The notes: generated from the letters alone by a model not told the origin. A DNA stretch of 64,000 nt from Enterococcus gilvus ATCC BAA-350 (GCF_000407545.1 NZ_ASWH01000001.1:310001-374000); one strand, 5' to 3'; shown: positions 9,028 through 18,965, counted from the first letter of the stretch. Made by a program: numbers and translations.

Positions 9028-9834
9028 ATGAATTTAATTGCTATAGATCTTGATGGAACGGCATTGGATTCCAGTGGTAAATTACCCAAAACAGTTGCGC
9101 AAGCGATTCAACAAAGAGCCCAGAATAAGAAATACAAATTTGCTTTTTGCTCAGGTCGGCCAATGTCTGGTGTTTTTTCTCATGCGATGGCTGCTGGGAT
9201 ATCTGCGGAGTATCATGTTGTTGCAAATGGCGCGATGGTTCAAAATGGAAGAGGAGCGAGAATCGTAGAAGAGCTACTTGCTTTTTCTGCGTATCAAGAA
9301 TTGACAGCGTTTTGCTGTGAAAATAAGCTGACATGTATTGCCGTCGATGATCAAGGAGCGACGACTTCCTTTTCATCGATCAATCTCGGTACACTAGAAT
9401 TTTGTTTTTTAACGAATACGCGCTTAGAGGTTCGTCCGATAGAAGAAGTGGCTGCAGATGAGAAATATTCAAAATTGCTTATTTGTGATAACCCCGATAT
9501 AATAAAACAGAATAAAAGTATGATAGAGAAGCATTTTTCTAAACGCTATTCCTGTGTCCAAGGCTACCCAACGATGATAGAATTCGCCAAAAAAAATGTG
9601 GATAAGGGAAGCTCATTATCAAAATTAGCCCAATATTACAGACTTTCAGACAATCAAGTTTTTGTGATTGGCGATAATGGAAATGATCTTTCATCTTTTA
9701 AGCGATTCTCTCAATCAATCGCGATGGGAAACGCAACAGATGAATTAAAACAAGCAGCTAAATGGCATTGTCCGACAAATGATGAAGATGGTGTCGTAAG
9801 GGCATTAGAAATGATTGATGACTTTATTACATAA
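9028..9834 (+). CDS. Cof-type HAD-IIB sugar phosphatase
   Basis: The 268-residue protein starts with the HAD motif DLDGT (nucleophile D7, acid D9) and ends with the GDNGND metal-binding motif near residue 214. The central cap places it in subclass IIB (Cof family). Members dephosphorylate sugar phosphates and related metabolites. Its place between the PTS genes and the regulator suggests that it relieves build-up of a phosphorylated intermediate, but the substrate is inferred from context only. A GAAAGGAA ribosome site precedes the ATG. Confidence 0.85.
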   Translation: MNLIAIDLDGTALDSSGKLPKTVAQAIQQRAQNKKYKFAFCSGRPMSGVFSHAMAAGISAEYHVVANGAMVQNGRGARIVEELLAFSAYQELTAFCCENKLTCIAVDDQGATTSFSSINLGTLEFCFLTNTRLEVRPIEEVAADEKYSKLLICDNPDIIKQNKSMIEKHFSKRYSCVQGYPTMIEFAKKNVDKGSSLSKLAQYYRLSDNQVFVIGDNGNDLSSFKRFSQSIAMGNATDELKQAAKWHCPTNDEDGVVRALEMIDDFIT

Positions 9835-9874
9835 TTGGAAGATGACAATTCAGTATTCGAACTAGGAGGAAAAA

Positions 9875-10810
9875 ATGGCGAACGATATTTCTACATTATT
9901 AAAAGTAGCAGAACTATATTATTTAGATAAAATGAATCAAAACGACATTGCGAAAATAATTGGGGTATCTCGTCCATCTATTTCCCGAATGCTAGAAGAA
10001 GCACGCGAAAAGCAAATTGTTAAAATATCGATTGAAGCCCCTTTTGAACGCAACAATACGTTGATGATGCAGTTGAAGGAAAAATATGACTTATTAGAAG
10101 TTATTGTGGTTAAAGGATTAGGCGATTACGAATTTGATTTAGACAATGTTGGAAAAGCGTCGGCAGACTATATCAGTAATGTTTTAGCCAATGATCGACT
10201 TTTGGGAATTTCTTGGGGTGCGACTGTCGAAAAAATGGTGAAGAATTTTCTGGATCACGAATTGGAAAATGTTCACGTGGTGCAGTTAACGGGGAGCTTG
10301 GGTCCGAATCGAACGGTGATGGATGGCAACGAACTTGTTTTTCGTCTAGCACAAAAATTGAACGGGAGGCATGAGTTTTTTAATGCACCTGCGTTCGTTA
10401 ACTCACGAAAACTCCAGGAAGAGCTATTGGCACAACCCCAAATTGATTTAAATATTTCACTTGGACGAAAGATTGATGTAGCATTCAGCGGAATTGGAAA
10501 TATCGAGACAACACGTAATACATTGGTTTCTTCTGGAATTTTAGACAATCGCGATCTGAATGATCTGGTAGCTGAAGGCGCGGTTGGGACGATGATTGGC
10601 CGGGCTTTCGACATTGAAGGAAAAGAGATTCAATACCGCAATCAGTTTCCGATTTCAAGCGGTCTAGATTCATTACGCTTGGCCCCAATCAGTATTGGAG
10701 CTGTCTGCTCGAAGAAGCGGGCAACAGCGACGCTCGGTGCAATCAATGGCAAGTTGATTAATGTGCTTATCTGTGATGAAGAAGTAGGGTATGAGTTATT
10801 AAATAATTAA
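9875..10810 (+). CDS. SorC/DeoR-type sugar-responsive transcriptional regulator
   Basis: The 311-residue protein has an N-terminal helix-turn-helix at about residues 19-45 (NQNDIAKIIGVSRPSISRML). A large C-terminal sugar-phosphate-binding domain of the SorC family follows. It is the last gene of the rightward cluster, with its own AGGAGGA ribosome site. It is the best candidate for local control of both the PTS operon and the divergent epimerase-transketolase operon, acting alongside CcpA. Proteins of this family usually sense the phosphorylated substrate. Its operator is not certain. Confidence 0.85.
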   Translation: MANDISTLLKVAELYYLDKMNQNDIAKIIGVSRPSISRMLEEAREKQIVKISIEAPFERNNTLMMQLKEKYDLLEVIVVKGLGDYEFDLDNVGKASADYISNVLANDRLLGISWGATVEKMVKNFLDHELENVHVVQLTGSLGPNRTVMDGNELVFRLAQKLNGRHEFFNAPAFVNSRKLQEELLAQPQIDLNISLGRKIDVAFSGIGNIETTRNTLVSSGILDNRDLNDLVAEGAVGTMIGRAFDIEGKEIQYRNQFPISSGLDSLRLAPISIGAVCSKKRATATLGAINGKLINVLICDEEVGYELLNN

Positions 10811-10812
10811 AC

Positions 10813-10859
10813 AAAAAAGCTGTGCCGCTTGAAAATAGTTCAAGCGGCACAGCTTTTTT
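10813..10859. terminator. Strong bidirectional terminator
   Basis: A perfect stem of about 20 bp with a 5-base loop is flanked by A6 on the left and T7 on the right. It separates the sugar locus from the convergent opuC operon. Confidence 0.9.
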
Positions 10860-10868
10860 ATTTAGTAA

Positions 10869-11531
10869 CTATCTACTCGTTTTTGTGGCTGGGTCCAATC
10901 TGCGTTCTACCAGACCTAAGAGCCAGTCAGTCATGATGGCCATTAAAGCTGTCGGTAATGCACCAGCTAGGATGATGGCTGTTCCGTCTGTCGCATTTGT
11001 TCCCCGAATGATGATGTCCCCAAGTCCACCGGCACCAACGAATACACCGATTGCAGTGATCCCTATCGCAACAACTAATGCGTTACGGATACCTGCCATG
11101 ATAACTGAGACAGATAGCGGCAGCTCGATCATATATAATCGTTGCCAATTCGTCATGCCCATTCCTGTTCCGACATCCAAGGCATTTCTATCCACCTGCC
11201 GCATTCCAGTGTAGGTGTTCTTGATGATCGGTAACAAGGAGTATAAGAAAACCGTTAAGATTACAACATTGACACCAAGTCCCATTCCAATCATTAAGAC
11301 TGAGATCATGGCTAATGAGGGAATCGTTTGGATCACATTGGCCAAACGAATGACCCAGCTAGCCAGCTTCGTGTGGCGGGCGATGAAAATCCCTAGTGGA
11401 ATTCCCACGATCGCAGCGAAGATCACACCATAGATCGAAATCAAGAAGTGGCGGACAAATTGAGCGAAAATGATGCTGCCGTTTGTTTGATAATATTGGA
11501 TAAATTGTTGAAAGGTATTCAGATTTTCCAT
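10869..11531 (-). CDS. opuCD: Osmoprotectant ABC transporter permease OpuCD-like
   Basis: The protein (about 220 aa) has five to six hydrophobic segments and the binding-protein-dependent permease loop near GTGMGMTNWQ, which contacts the ATPase. It is a paralogue of the other permease in this operon, and OpuC systems normally have two. A GTG at 11540 overlaps the stop of the upstream gene. ATG 11531 is preferred here for spacing, although either is possible. It imports glycine betaine, carnitine or choline together with the upstream genes. Confidence 0.85.
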   Translation of the reverse strand: MENLNTFQQFIQYYQTNGSIIFAQFVRHFLISIYGVIFAAIVGIPLGIFIARHTKLASWVIRLANVIQTIPSLAMISVLMIGMGLGVNVVILTVFLYSLLPIIKNTYTGMRQVDRNALDVGTGMGMTNWQRLYMIELPLSVSVIMAGIRNALVVAIGITAIGVFVGAGGLGDIIIRGTNATDGTAIILAGALPTALMAIMTDWLLGLVERRLDPATKTSR

Positions 11532-11536
11532 TACGC

Positions 11537-12454
11537 TCACTTCCCTTCGAAATAGTTATGTTCTTTTAGAAATTCTTCTGCCACAATTTGCGGTTCAACC
11601 AAATCATTATCTGCTTTATAATTTAATTTTTGCATTTCTTCAGTAGATATTTTTCCACCTAAGCGCTCCATCGCATCTTTGATTTTTGGATCGGATTTCA
11701 ATAATTTATTCGATACGATCGGTGCTGCATCATAAGGAGGGAAGAAACGTAAATCATCTTCCAACATGACAAGATCATAGCTTGCGATTCGTCCATCCGT
11801 AGAATAGCCTAGTACGATATCCATTCTTTTGGCTGCTAATGCATCATAGACCAAGCTGACTTGCATAGGCAAGATCGAAGAAAATTCAAATCCATATGCT
11901 TGCTTGAATCCTTCATAGCCATCGCCTTTACGAGTGATCCACGAGGTATCCACACCTGCACTTAACTCACCCGCTACACGTTTCAAATCACTGACTTTTT
12001 TTAGATTATATTTCTCCGCAGTGTCTTTTCGAACTAAAAAGACATACGTATTGTCAAATCCATAAGAAGGGAACCAGGTTTGATCAAAACGCTTTTCAAA
12101 TTCGTTGTGTACGATATCGAAGGCTTTCTTCGGATCTTTTTCAGCCGGTAATTGCAAAATCGAAGACAAATCCGTTCCTGTATAACGCGCGGCAGAAATC
12201 GAAGCGTCGTCTTTCAACATGGCCTGATGATTGATCATGTTTGTTGCCAAATTATTAATCACGGTGGTGTCCTTGTCTGTGTAATGTTCCACCATGCCTG
12301 CAACGATACTTCCTAATATTTGCATTTCAGAAGTGATCCCGCCCGTAACCGCGATCGTATCTTCGTTATCATTCGATGCCAATCCAGGAAAAGAGCAACT
12401 ACTCAGAAAGAGCAGCGAGAGTCCGAGTAAAGCCAAGATTTTTAATTTTTTCAT
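11537..12454 (-). CDS. opuCC: Osmoprotectant-binding lipoprotein OpuCC-like
   Basis: The 305-residue protein begins with a lipoprotein signal peptide. KK is followed by a hydrophobic core and the lipobox LSSC, with Cys20 as the lipid-modified residue. The mature part matches the OpuAC/ProX-type substrate-binding domain for quaternary ammonium compounds. It would be anchored on the outer face of the membrane and deliver the solute to the two permeases. Gene order and tight spacing (3 bases after the upstream permease) support a complete OpuC transporter. Confidence 0.9.
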   Translation of the reverse strand: MKKLKILALLGLSLLFLSSCSFPGLASNDNEDTIAVTGGITSEMQILGSIVAGMVEHYTDKDTTVINNLATNMINHQAMLKDDASISAARYTGTDLSSILQLPAEKDPKKAFDIVHNEFEKRFDQTWFPSYGFDNTYVFLVRKDTAEKYNLKKVSDLKRVAGELSAGVDTSWITRKGDGYEGFKQAYGFEFSSILPMQVSLVYDALAAKRMDIVLGYSTDGRIASYDLVMLEDDLRFFPPYDAAPIVSNKLLKSDPKIKDAMERLGGKISTEEMQKLNYKADNDLVEPQIVAEEFLKEHNYFEGK

Positions 12455-12457
12455 TCT

Positions 12458-13093
12458 TTACTCCTCCTCCTTTAGCGCTGCGGGTGTCATACGGTCTTCT
12501 AAGAGCCCCAACAATAAGTCGACGATTAGTGCCATCAAAATGACAGGAACCGTACCTGCAATGATTAGCGGAGGCTGGAAGTTGTTTAGACCACTGAAAA
12601 TCAGGTCTCCCAGCCCGCCAGCTCCGATATATGAAGCAAGCGTCGCCCATGCAATAACATAGACAGCGGCCAAGCGAATTCCTGCCATGATCGTTGGAAC
12701 CGCAATGGGGAGTTCCACAGTAAAGATCGACTGCAAGTTTGTCATCCCCATGCCCTTAGCGACATCGCGATAGTTGCTGTCGACGTTTTTCATCCCAATA
12801 AAGGTGTTACGCAAAATTGGCAATAACGAATAAATGAATAGCGCGATGATTGCGGGAAATTTTCCAACGCCAAAGATGGGAATCATCAGTGCTAGTAAAG
12901 CAAGTGATGGGACTGTTTGCAGGACGCTGGCAACACCGATCACAAAACTAGAGATTTTTGGTAAACGTGTCAACAAAATGCCCAAAGGAACGGCTACTAA
13001 AATACCGAGTCCTAGCGCAAGAGCGGAGATGTACAAGTGTTCCGCGCTTTTTGTCAGCATTTGACTTCCGTATTGATTGAAGAATGCTTGCAT
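12458..13093 (-). CDS. opuCB: Osmoprotectant ABC transporter permease OpuCB-like
   Basis: The 211-residue integral membrane protein has five to six hydrophobic segments and the conserved ATPase-contact loop (GMGMTNLQS) near residue 120. It resembles OpuCB and is homologous to the second permease downstream. Its ATG lies 2 bases after the stop of the ATPase gene, so translation is likely coupled. Confidence 0.9.
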   Translation of the reverse strand: MQAFFNQYGSQMLTKSAEHLYISALALGLGILVAVPLGILLTRLPKISSFVIGVASVLQTVPSLALLALMIPIFGVGKFPAIIALFIYSLLPILRNTFIGMKNVDSNYRDVAKGMGMTNLQSIFTVELPIAVPTIMAGIRLAAVYVIAWATLASYIGAGGLGDLIFSGLNNFQPPLIIAGTVPVILMALIVDLLLGLLEDRMTPAALKEEE

Positions 13094-13095
13094 GA

Positions 13096-14268
13096 TTACG
13101 CCTCCTCGCTTGTTATGCTTTCAGCCGCATCTCCGAAAGTTTCTTCTTCGCCCCATAGCACATCATAAATGATATCTACCAATGAGACTCTTGTAAGGAT
13201 ACCTACAAGGTGTTTCGCGTCGTCTACTACGGGCACATATTTTACGCCGCGTTTCAAAATACGCTGCAGGCTGTCTCGAACCAGCGCAGATTCTTTTACA
13301 TAGAAGACATTCGGATTGATAATATCTCCGATACTAGAGGCTTTTCCACGACGTCGTTCCTGGTCGATGGTTTCAATATCAACAAAGCCTTTCAAAATGT
13401 TGTCTTCATCCACGATCAGCAATGTATCCACTCGTTTCTCACGCATCAAGCGAATCGCATTTTGCAGGCTCTTCTCAGGAGTAATAGAAACGGCAGTGTT
13501 CATCATGATCTCGCCAACAGTCGTTGTGTCGGGTTTTGCTTGAAGCAAGCGATCTTCTCCTAATAATTCTTCCACGAAATCATTCGCAGGATTTTGCAAA
13601 ATATTTTCGGGTGTATCAAATTGGATCACTTTTCCGTCATCCATGATGGCAATACGACTCGATAATTTTAATGCTTCATCCATGTCATGTGTAACGAAAA
13701 CGATAGTTTTTCCTAGACGCTCCTGTAAGTCTTTCACAAGGTCTTGCAGAGAGTCACGGGTAATTGGGTCCAAAGCACCGAAGGGTTCATCCATCAAAAT
13801 GACATCTTGATCGGCAGCGAGCGCACGAACAACCCCGATCCGCTGTTGTTGTCCGCCAGATAACTCATGAGGATAACGGTCAAGCATATCCCGAGGCAAT
13901 TCAACTAAATCGATCATTTTTTCTGCGGTTTTATTTTGCTCTTCTTTGTCTACCTTTAATAACCGTTGGACAAGTGTGATATTCTCACGGATCGTCATGT
14001 GGGGCATAAGCCCAATATTTTGGATCACGTACCCAATTTGGCGTCTCAACTCAACAGGGTTTTTCTTTTGAATGTCTTCACCGTTGATGGTAATGGTCCC
14101 TTTTGTTGGATCGATCATTCGATTGATCATTCGCATCGTCGTTGTTTTTCCGCTACCACTAGTACCAATCAAACAAATGAATTCACCTTTATCAAAAGAG
14201 AGGTTAACGTCTTCGACAGCTACTTTGTTTCCATTATATATCTTAGAAACATGGTCAAATTTAATCAT
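13096..14268 (-). CDS. opuCA: Osmoprotectant ABC transporter ATPase OpuCA-like
   Basis: The 390-residue ATPase has Walker [10 protein letters not shown] near residue 36, the signature LSGGQQQR near 141 and Walker B ILMDEP near 161. Two tandem CBS domains fill about residues 250-370. In OpuA/OpuC systems such CBS domains sense ionic strength or nucleotides and switch transport on under osmotic stress. It is the first gene of the leftward operon. The start is supported by a GAAGGAGCG segment just upstream. Confidence 0.92.
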   Translation of the reverse strand: MIKFDHVSKIYNGNKVAVEDVNLSFDKGEFICLIGTSGSGKTTTMRMINRMIDPTKGTITINGEDIQKKNPVELRRQIGYVIQNIGLMPHMTIRENITLVQRLLKVDKEEQNKTAEKMIDLVELPRDMLDRYPHELSGGQQQRIGVVRALAADQDVILMDEPFGALDPITRDSLQDLVKDLQERLGKTIVFVTHDMDEALKLSSRIAIMDDGKVIQFDTPENILQNPANDFVEELLGEDRLLQAKPDTTTVGEIMMNTAVSITPEKSLQNAIRLMREKRVDTLLIVDEDNILKGFVDIETIDQERRRGKASSIGDIINPNVFYVKESALVRDSLQRILKRGVKYVPVVDDAKHLVGILTRVSLVDIIYDVLWGEEETFGDAAESITSEEA

Positions 14269-14684
14269 TTTTTCGCTCCTTCTTCATGTTAAGGAAAAGG
14301 ATTCCTTAATTATTTTCATAAAATATTTTTCTCAAACAGTATATAAAACTGACAATTTACCTGTACAAAAATGAACAGGTTTATAATTTTAGTATGCAAT
14401 AAAGCATGATTAAAAACAAATAACTAGCTCATTTTTAGTCAGAACTAAGCGCTGTCACACGTTGTTTTTGATTATAAAATAACCTTTTCATAAAGATAGA
14501 TGTCGGGATTATTTATTAGTTAAAGACGATAAATCGTAGAGATAAAAAACGTTTTTTTAAGTCGAGAAAACAATTTTGCATTTTCTGTTGATTGCTATCC
14601 GTTTTTTTGAGTCACAGAAGACAGCCTCGTACTTTTCAATGCCGATTTACCATGATAGAATAGCGGAGGAAAAGAGGAGAAGCT
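14269..14684. promoter_or_regulatory. Divergent opuC/queA control region
   Basis: This AT-rich gap holds no gene. An inverted repeat ACCTGT-N10-ACAGGT (14359-14380) lies about 90 bases upstream of opuCA and could be an operator. A weaker AAGGAA/TTCCTT repeat lies nearer the start. A plausible rightward promoter for queA is TTTTCA (14633-14638), 17 bases, TAGAAT (14656-14661). Confidence 0.45.
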
Positions 14685-15716
14685 ATGTTAACCACAGAAG
14701 ATTTTGATTTTGAGTTGCCTGAAGAATTAATTGCCCAAACCCCTCTAGAAAAACGGGATAGTTCGCGATTATTGATCTTAGATCGTGAAACCGGCGATAT
14801 TGAGGATAAACATTTTGATGAAATTATTGAAGAGCTGAACCCTGGAGATGCGTTGGTCATGAATGACACACGTGTACTGCCTGCTCGTTTATATGGAGAG
14901 AAACCTGAAACGGGGGGACACTTAGAAGTCTTGCTCTTAAACAATACGCAAGGGGATGAGTGGGAGACGTTGATCAAGCCTGCCCGTCGCGCAAAAGTAG
15001 GAACAGAGATCGTTTTTGGAGACGGCCGTTTACGTGCGGAGGTAAAAAAAGAGCTTGAACACGGAGGACGGATCGTGGAGTTTTCTTATGAAGGCATCTT
15101 TTTAGAGAACTTAGAATCACTGGGGGAAATGCCGTTACCTCCTTATATCAAAGAACGGTTAGAAGATCCTGAACGCTATCAAACCGTTTACGCTAAAGAG
15201 AACGGTTCTGCAGCGGCACCAACAGCAGGATTGCATTTTACACCAGAATTGTTAGAGAAAATTGCAGCAAAAGGAGTGAAGCTGGTTTATTTAACCTTAC
15301 ACGTAGGGTTAGGGACCTTCCGACCAGTCAGTGTAGACAATATTGCGGAACACCAGATGCACAGTGAATTTTATCGTCTGACGGAAGAAGCTGCTGTACA
15401 ATTAAATGATGTGCGCGACAGCGGCGGAAAAATCATCGCAGTTGGGACGACATCGATTCGTACACTAGAAACAATTGGTACGAAATTCAATGGAGAGATC
15501 AAGGCGGACAGTGGGTGGACAGACATATTCATCACACCGGGGTATGAGTTTAAAATCGTCCAAGCCTTTTCAACGAACTTTCACTTGCCAAAATCGACAT
15601 TGGTCATGCTAGTCAGTGCGTTTGCCGGTCGTGAAAAGACGTTGGCGGCTTATCACCATGCCATCGAAGAACGCTATCGCTTCTTCAGTTTTGGAGATGC
15701 GATGTTCGTGAAATAG
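14685..15716 (+). CDS. queA: tRNA preQ1 S-adenosylmethionine ribosyltransferase-isomerase
   Basis: The 343-residue protein matches QueA over its full length, including the start ([17 protein letters not shown]) and the conserved segment [10 protein letters not shown] near residue 179. It adds the epoxycyclopentane ring from SAM to preQ1 at the wobble position of tRNAs for Asp, Asn, His and Tyr, making epoxyqueuosine. The partner gene tgt lies about 6 kb downstream, so queuosine genes are near but not in one operon here. A GAGGAGAAGCT ribosome site supports the start. Confidence 0.95.
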   Translation: MLTTEDFDFELPEELIAQTPLEKRDSSRLLILDRETGDIEDKHFDEIIEELNPGDALVMNDTRVLPARLYGEKPETGGHLEVLLLNNTQGDEWETLIKPARRAKVGTEIVFGDGRLRAEVKKELEHGGRIVEFSYEGIFLENLESLGEMPLPPYIKERLEDPERYQTVYAKENGSAAAPTAGLHFTPELLEKIAAKGVKLVYLTLHVGLGTFRPVSVDNIAEHQMHSEFYRLTEEAAVQLNDVRDSGGKIIAVGTTSIRTLETIGTKFNGEIKADSGWTDIFITPGYEFKIVQAFSTNFHLPKSTLVMLVSAFAGREKTLAAYHHAIEERYRFFSFGDAMFVK

Positions 15717-15730
15717 AGGAAAAGAGAAGG

Positions 15731-15757
15731 CCAGCGATCTGTTCGCTGGTTTTTTTG
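15731..15757 (+). terminator. queA terminator
   Basis: The hairpin CCAGCGA-N5-TCGCTGG is followed by seven Ts. Confidence 0.85.
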
Positions 15758-15795
15758 CGTAAAAAAAAAGCCAGGCTCTCGACTGCCTGGCTCTT
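15758..15795 (-). terminator. Leftward intrinsic terminator with no obvious gene
   Basis: The AGCCAGGC/GCCTGGCT hairpin (8-bp stem, 8-base loop) is followed, on the minus strand only, by nine Ts. It therefore terminates a leftward transcript, yet no protein gene lies upstream of it on that strand. Confidence 0.75.
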
Positions 15796-16152
15796 AGAAT
15801 ATCGGAAGGATTAGTTCATTCGAATTTTATATTACTTTTAATGATACATGCAAAGTATTACATGAATTTCTTGACTATAAACATAAATATTTGTTTTTAC
15901 TACGTTTTCACTTTTATTCAGTTTTAAAGAAACTTTTTTTCTTACGTATCTTTTTTACTTGTGTGTTTGATGTACTACTCAACCTGTGATACGCATTCAC
16001 TATTTATAAAGAAATACTTCACACGCATACTATTGACAACTTTTTCGGTGAATCTTGTATTACTAACAATTTTATTGTTTACTTTTTTCTACTTTCTTAT
16101 CGAGAAATCCTTCGAATGATCTAAGTTCCTCCTTCCTTGTATCTATAATATA
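15796..16152 (-). ncRNA. Candidate leftward small transcript (orphan unit)
   Basis: An extended -10 box TG-C-TATATT on the minus strand (TATATT at 16152-16147) predicts a start near 16140, and the transcript would end at the terminator at 15758-15795. An AAGGAGG sequence occurs early in the transcript, but no ATG, GTG or TTG follows at proper distance. Only very short frames are present, such as a 28-codon GTG frame without a ribosome site. It may be a small RNA or a decayed gene. No known RNA family was recognised. Confidence 0.3.
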
Positions 16153-16243
16153 GCACACCCTATTTAAATTTGGAAGCGATTTCACTTAGTTATTTTGAAT
16201 AATTTATTTTGTTACTTTTTGAGTAAATTTCAAGGTGTATACT

Positions 16244-16273
16244 TTGAATTCACTGACTTTTCTATGTTATAGT
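16244..16273 (+). promoter_or_regulatory. Promoter of the Ca2+-type ATPase gene
   Basis: TTGAAT (16244-16249), an 18-base spacer and TATAGT (16268-16273) lie about 42 bases upstream of the start. Confidence 0.6.
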
Positions 16274-16314
16274 AATAATATAGGCGGTATTTTTATAACA
16301 TAAGGAGGAATAGG

Positions 16315-18957
16315 ATGGATCCATACAAAGAAAAAATAGAAACTGTAACTAATGAATATGATGCCAATTTAGAGAATGGCTTAAGTAGTTCAGAAGTTGA
16401 AGAAAAATTAAAAAATAACGGAAAAAATAAGTTTGAAGAAGCCCCGAAAGAATCTTTGGCAAAAAAATTCTTTCTTAGTTTGACTGATTTTACGACAATT
16501 ATTTTATTAGTGGCGGCAGTGATTTCGCTCTATACAGCGATTGCTACTGACCACGGCGATTATTTTGAGAGTTTTCTGATTATTGCTATCGTAGTAATTA
16601 ATTCTGTATTAGCCATTGTACAAGAAGGAAATGCGGAAAAGGCATTATCTGCTTTGCAAGACATGAACAAGCAAACCGCAAGTGTCATGCGAGATGGAAA
16701 GCAAGAGCAAGTGGATGCGGAAGAATTAGTTCCGGGAGATACTTTATTACTTGAATCTGGGTCATTGATTACCGCTGACGCTCGTATTGTTGAAGCCTCT
16801 CAGTTGCGCGTGGAAGAATCCGCTTTAACAGGTGAAAGTGAACCTGTGATGAAAGATCCTGAATACATAGGTGAGGATGGAGCAGCCCTTGGCGATCGAG
16901 TAAATATGTTGTACAAAGGCTCAACCGTAGTGAACGGACGCGGAAAAGCGGTTGTTACTGCGACAGGCATGCAAACCGAGATGGGGAAAATTGCAGGTCT
17001 TTTGAATAGTGATGAGACGCAAAAAACACCTCTGCAAAAACGATTAAATCACTTAGGGAAGCGTATTAGTTTAATCGCTTTAGCAGCTGCGGCTTTTGTG
17101 TTTTTTATTGGTGAAATGCAAGGCGAACCTATGCTGGACATGTTCATTACAGCTATCTCATTAGCCGTCGCCGCGGTTCCAGAGACGCTGACAGTTATCG
17201 TTACATTAACCTTGGCATATGGGGTACAAAAAATGGCGAAGAAAAATGCCATTATCCGCAAATTGCCTGCTGTTGAAACATTAGGTTCTGCGAATGTGAT
17301 TTGTTCAGACAAGACAGGAACGCTGACGCAAAATAAAATGCGTGTCCGCCGAGTTTGGACGCATGGCGATTCGGTGGTAGATACTGAAGAAGGTATGACC
17401 GATGAGGCGATGGAAGTTCTTAGTATCGCAGCTTTGTGTACCGATGTCCTCGTAGAAAATGACGACAATGAACTTGAAATAAAAGGAAATCCTACGGAAG
17501 CGGCGATTGTTCGCGCTGTAGAAGAAAATTACCATACAAAAGCTGAACTTGAAGAAAAATATCCGCGAATCGGTGAAATTCCTTTTGACTCTGATCGGAA
17601 AATGATGACGACTGTACATAAGCGCGGGAAAAAGTTTATCTCTATTACAAAAGGGGCTTTTGACGTTCTTTTGCCGAAATTCCATTATGGAGATGTTGAC
17701 CAAGCGGCAATTGTCAATGACCGTTTCGGGAAAAAGGCGTTGCGCGTGATTGCGGTAGGTTTTGCGATTCACGATGAAGAACCAAAAGAAATCACTTCCG
17801 AGGCGTTGGAAAAAGATTTGCGTTTGATGGGACTGATCGGTATGATCGATCCACCGCGCCCAGAATCAAAAGATGCCATTGCCCGTGCTAAAAAGGCGGG
17901 AATCAAAACAGTCATGATCACCGGAGACCACGTGGTGACTGCTGGAGCGATTGCCAAAGAATTAGGGATCATGAAGTCTCGGAAAGAAGCTCTTTCCGGC
18001 GCAGAATTACAAAAATTAACCGATGATGAACTGGATGAACGCGTGAAGGATTTATCTGTTTACGCACGAGTAACGCCAGAGGATAAAATTCGTATTGTTA
18101 AATCATGGCAGCGTACTGGAGCCGTTGTCGCAATGACCGGTGATGGGGTGAATGATGCCCCTGCGCTGAAGGCTAGTGATGTTGGCTGTGCCATGGGAAT
18201 TACCGGGACAGACGTAGCGAAAAGTGCAGCTGATATGATCTTAACCGATGATAATTTTGCAACGATCGTGGATGCTGTAGCGCGAGGACGCTCGGTTTAT
18301 CAAGGGATTCGTAAAGCAATCAATTTCCTATTAAGCTGTAATATCTCCGAGATCTTTATCGTAGTTATCGCAATGTTATTAGGATGGGGAGCGCCATTTA
18401 CAGCAGTTCAATTATTGTTTGTTAACGTAGTAGCTGATGGATTGCCTGGTTTTGCTTTAGGAAGAGAACCGGCAGAAGCTGGGATTATGGATGAGAAGCC
18501 GATTCCGCGTGATGAAGGGATTTTTGCACGGGGATTGTGGCAAAAGATTGGTTTAAATGCTGCTATTTTTACCGTAGTGACTCTTATTGGTTTTTATGTA
18601 GGCGCCTTTGTTGAGCACGTAAGCTACTTTACACCGCCTAGTTTAGAAGTAGGTCAAACGGTTGCCTTTCTAGTATTGGCTTATTCATCAATTTTACACG
18701 TATTCAACGTACGCAGCAGTAAGTCGATTTTCAAAATAGATTTGGCGACTAATAAATCGCTAGCACAAATGGCTTGGTTAGCATTAGCGATCACAACAGC
18801 CATTGCCTTGATTCCACAAACACAAGAATTGTTCTATCTGGTACCAATCAGTATGACACACTGGATGATTGCGATCTTACTTTCAATTGTTCCGATTATT
18901 GTGACGGAACTTATTAAGTTCCATAAAGCACCAGAAGTTGATCCAGAGAATATTTAA
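16315..18957 (+). CDS. P-type Ca2+-transporting ATPase (P2 type)
   Basis: The 880-residue protein has all P2-ATPase parts: a cation ATPase N-domain, actuator TGES loop, phosphorylation site DKTGT (D332), nucleotide domain, hinge TGDGVNDAPAL and a C-terminal membrane block. Residues matching Ca2+ ligands of the animal SERCA pump are kept: Glu290 in M4, Asn676 and Glu679 in M5, Asn704 and Asp708 in M6. The M4 motif reads PETL instead of the usual PEGL. The likely role is Ca2+ efflux at the cell membrane. The start has a TAAGGAGGAA ribosome site. It stands alone between its own promoter and a strong terminator. Confidence 0.88.
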   Translation: MDPYKEKIETVTNEYDANLENGLSSSEVEEKLKNNGKNKFEEAPKESLAKKFFLSLTDFTTIILLVAAVISLYTAIATDHGDYFESFLIIAIVVINSVLAIVQEGNAEKALSALQDMNKQTASVMRDGKQEQVDAEELVPGDTLLLESGSLITADARIVEASQLRVEESALTGESEPVMKDPEYIGEDGAALGDRVNMLYKGSTVVNGRGKAVVTATGMQTEMGKIAGLLNSDETQKTPLQKRLNHLGKRISLIALAAAAFVFFIGEMQGEPMLDMFITAISLAVAAVPETLTVIVTLTLAYGVQKMAKKNAIIRKLPAVETLGSANVICSDKTGTLTQNKMRVRRVWTHGDSVVDTEEGMTDEAMEVLSIAALCTDVLVENDDNELEIKGNPTEAAIVRAVEENYHTKAELEEKYPRIGEIPFDSDRKMMTTVHKRGKKFISITKGAFDVLLPKFHYGDVDQAAIVNDRFGKKALRVIAVGFAIHDEEPKEITSEALEKDLRLMGLIGMIDPPRPESKDAIARAKKAGIKTVMITGDHVVTAGAIAKELGIMKSRKEALSGAELQKLTDDELDERVKDLSVYARVTPEDKIRIVKSWQRTGAVVAMTGDGVNDAPALKASDVGCAMGITGTDVAKSAADMILTDDNFATIVDAVARGRSVYQGIRKAINFLLSCNISEIFIVVIAMLLGWGAPFTAVQLLFVNVVADGLPGFALGREPAEAGIMDEKPIPRDEGIFARGLWQKIGLNAAIFTVVTLIGFYVGAFVEHVSYFTPPSLEVGQTVAFLVLAYSSILHVFNVRSSKSIFKIDLATNKSLAQMAWLALAITTAIALIPQTQELFYLVPISMTHWMIAILLSIVPIIVTELIKFHKAPEVDPENI

Positions 18958-18965
18958 TAGCTAGC

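Noticed and set aside
16141..16314. yybP-ykoY-type metal riboswitch before the P-type ATPase
   Set aside because: The conserved riboswitch core sequence is not present, and the promoter lies too close to the start.
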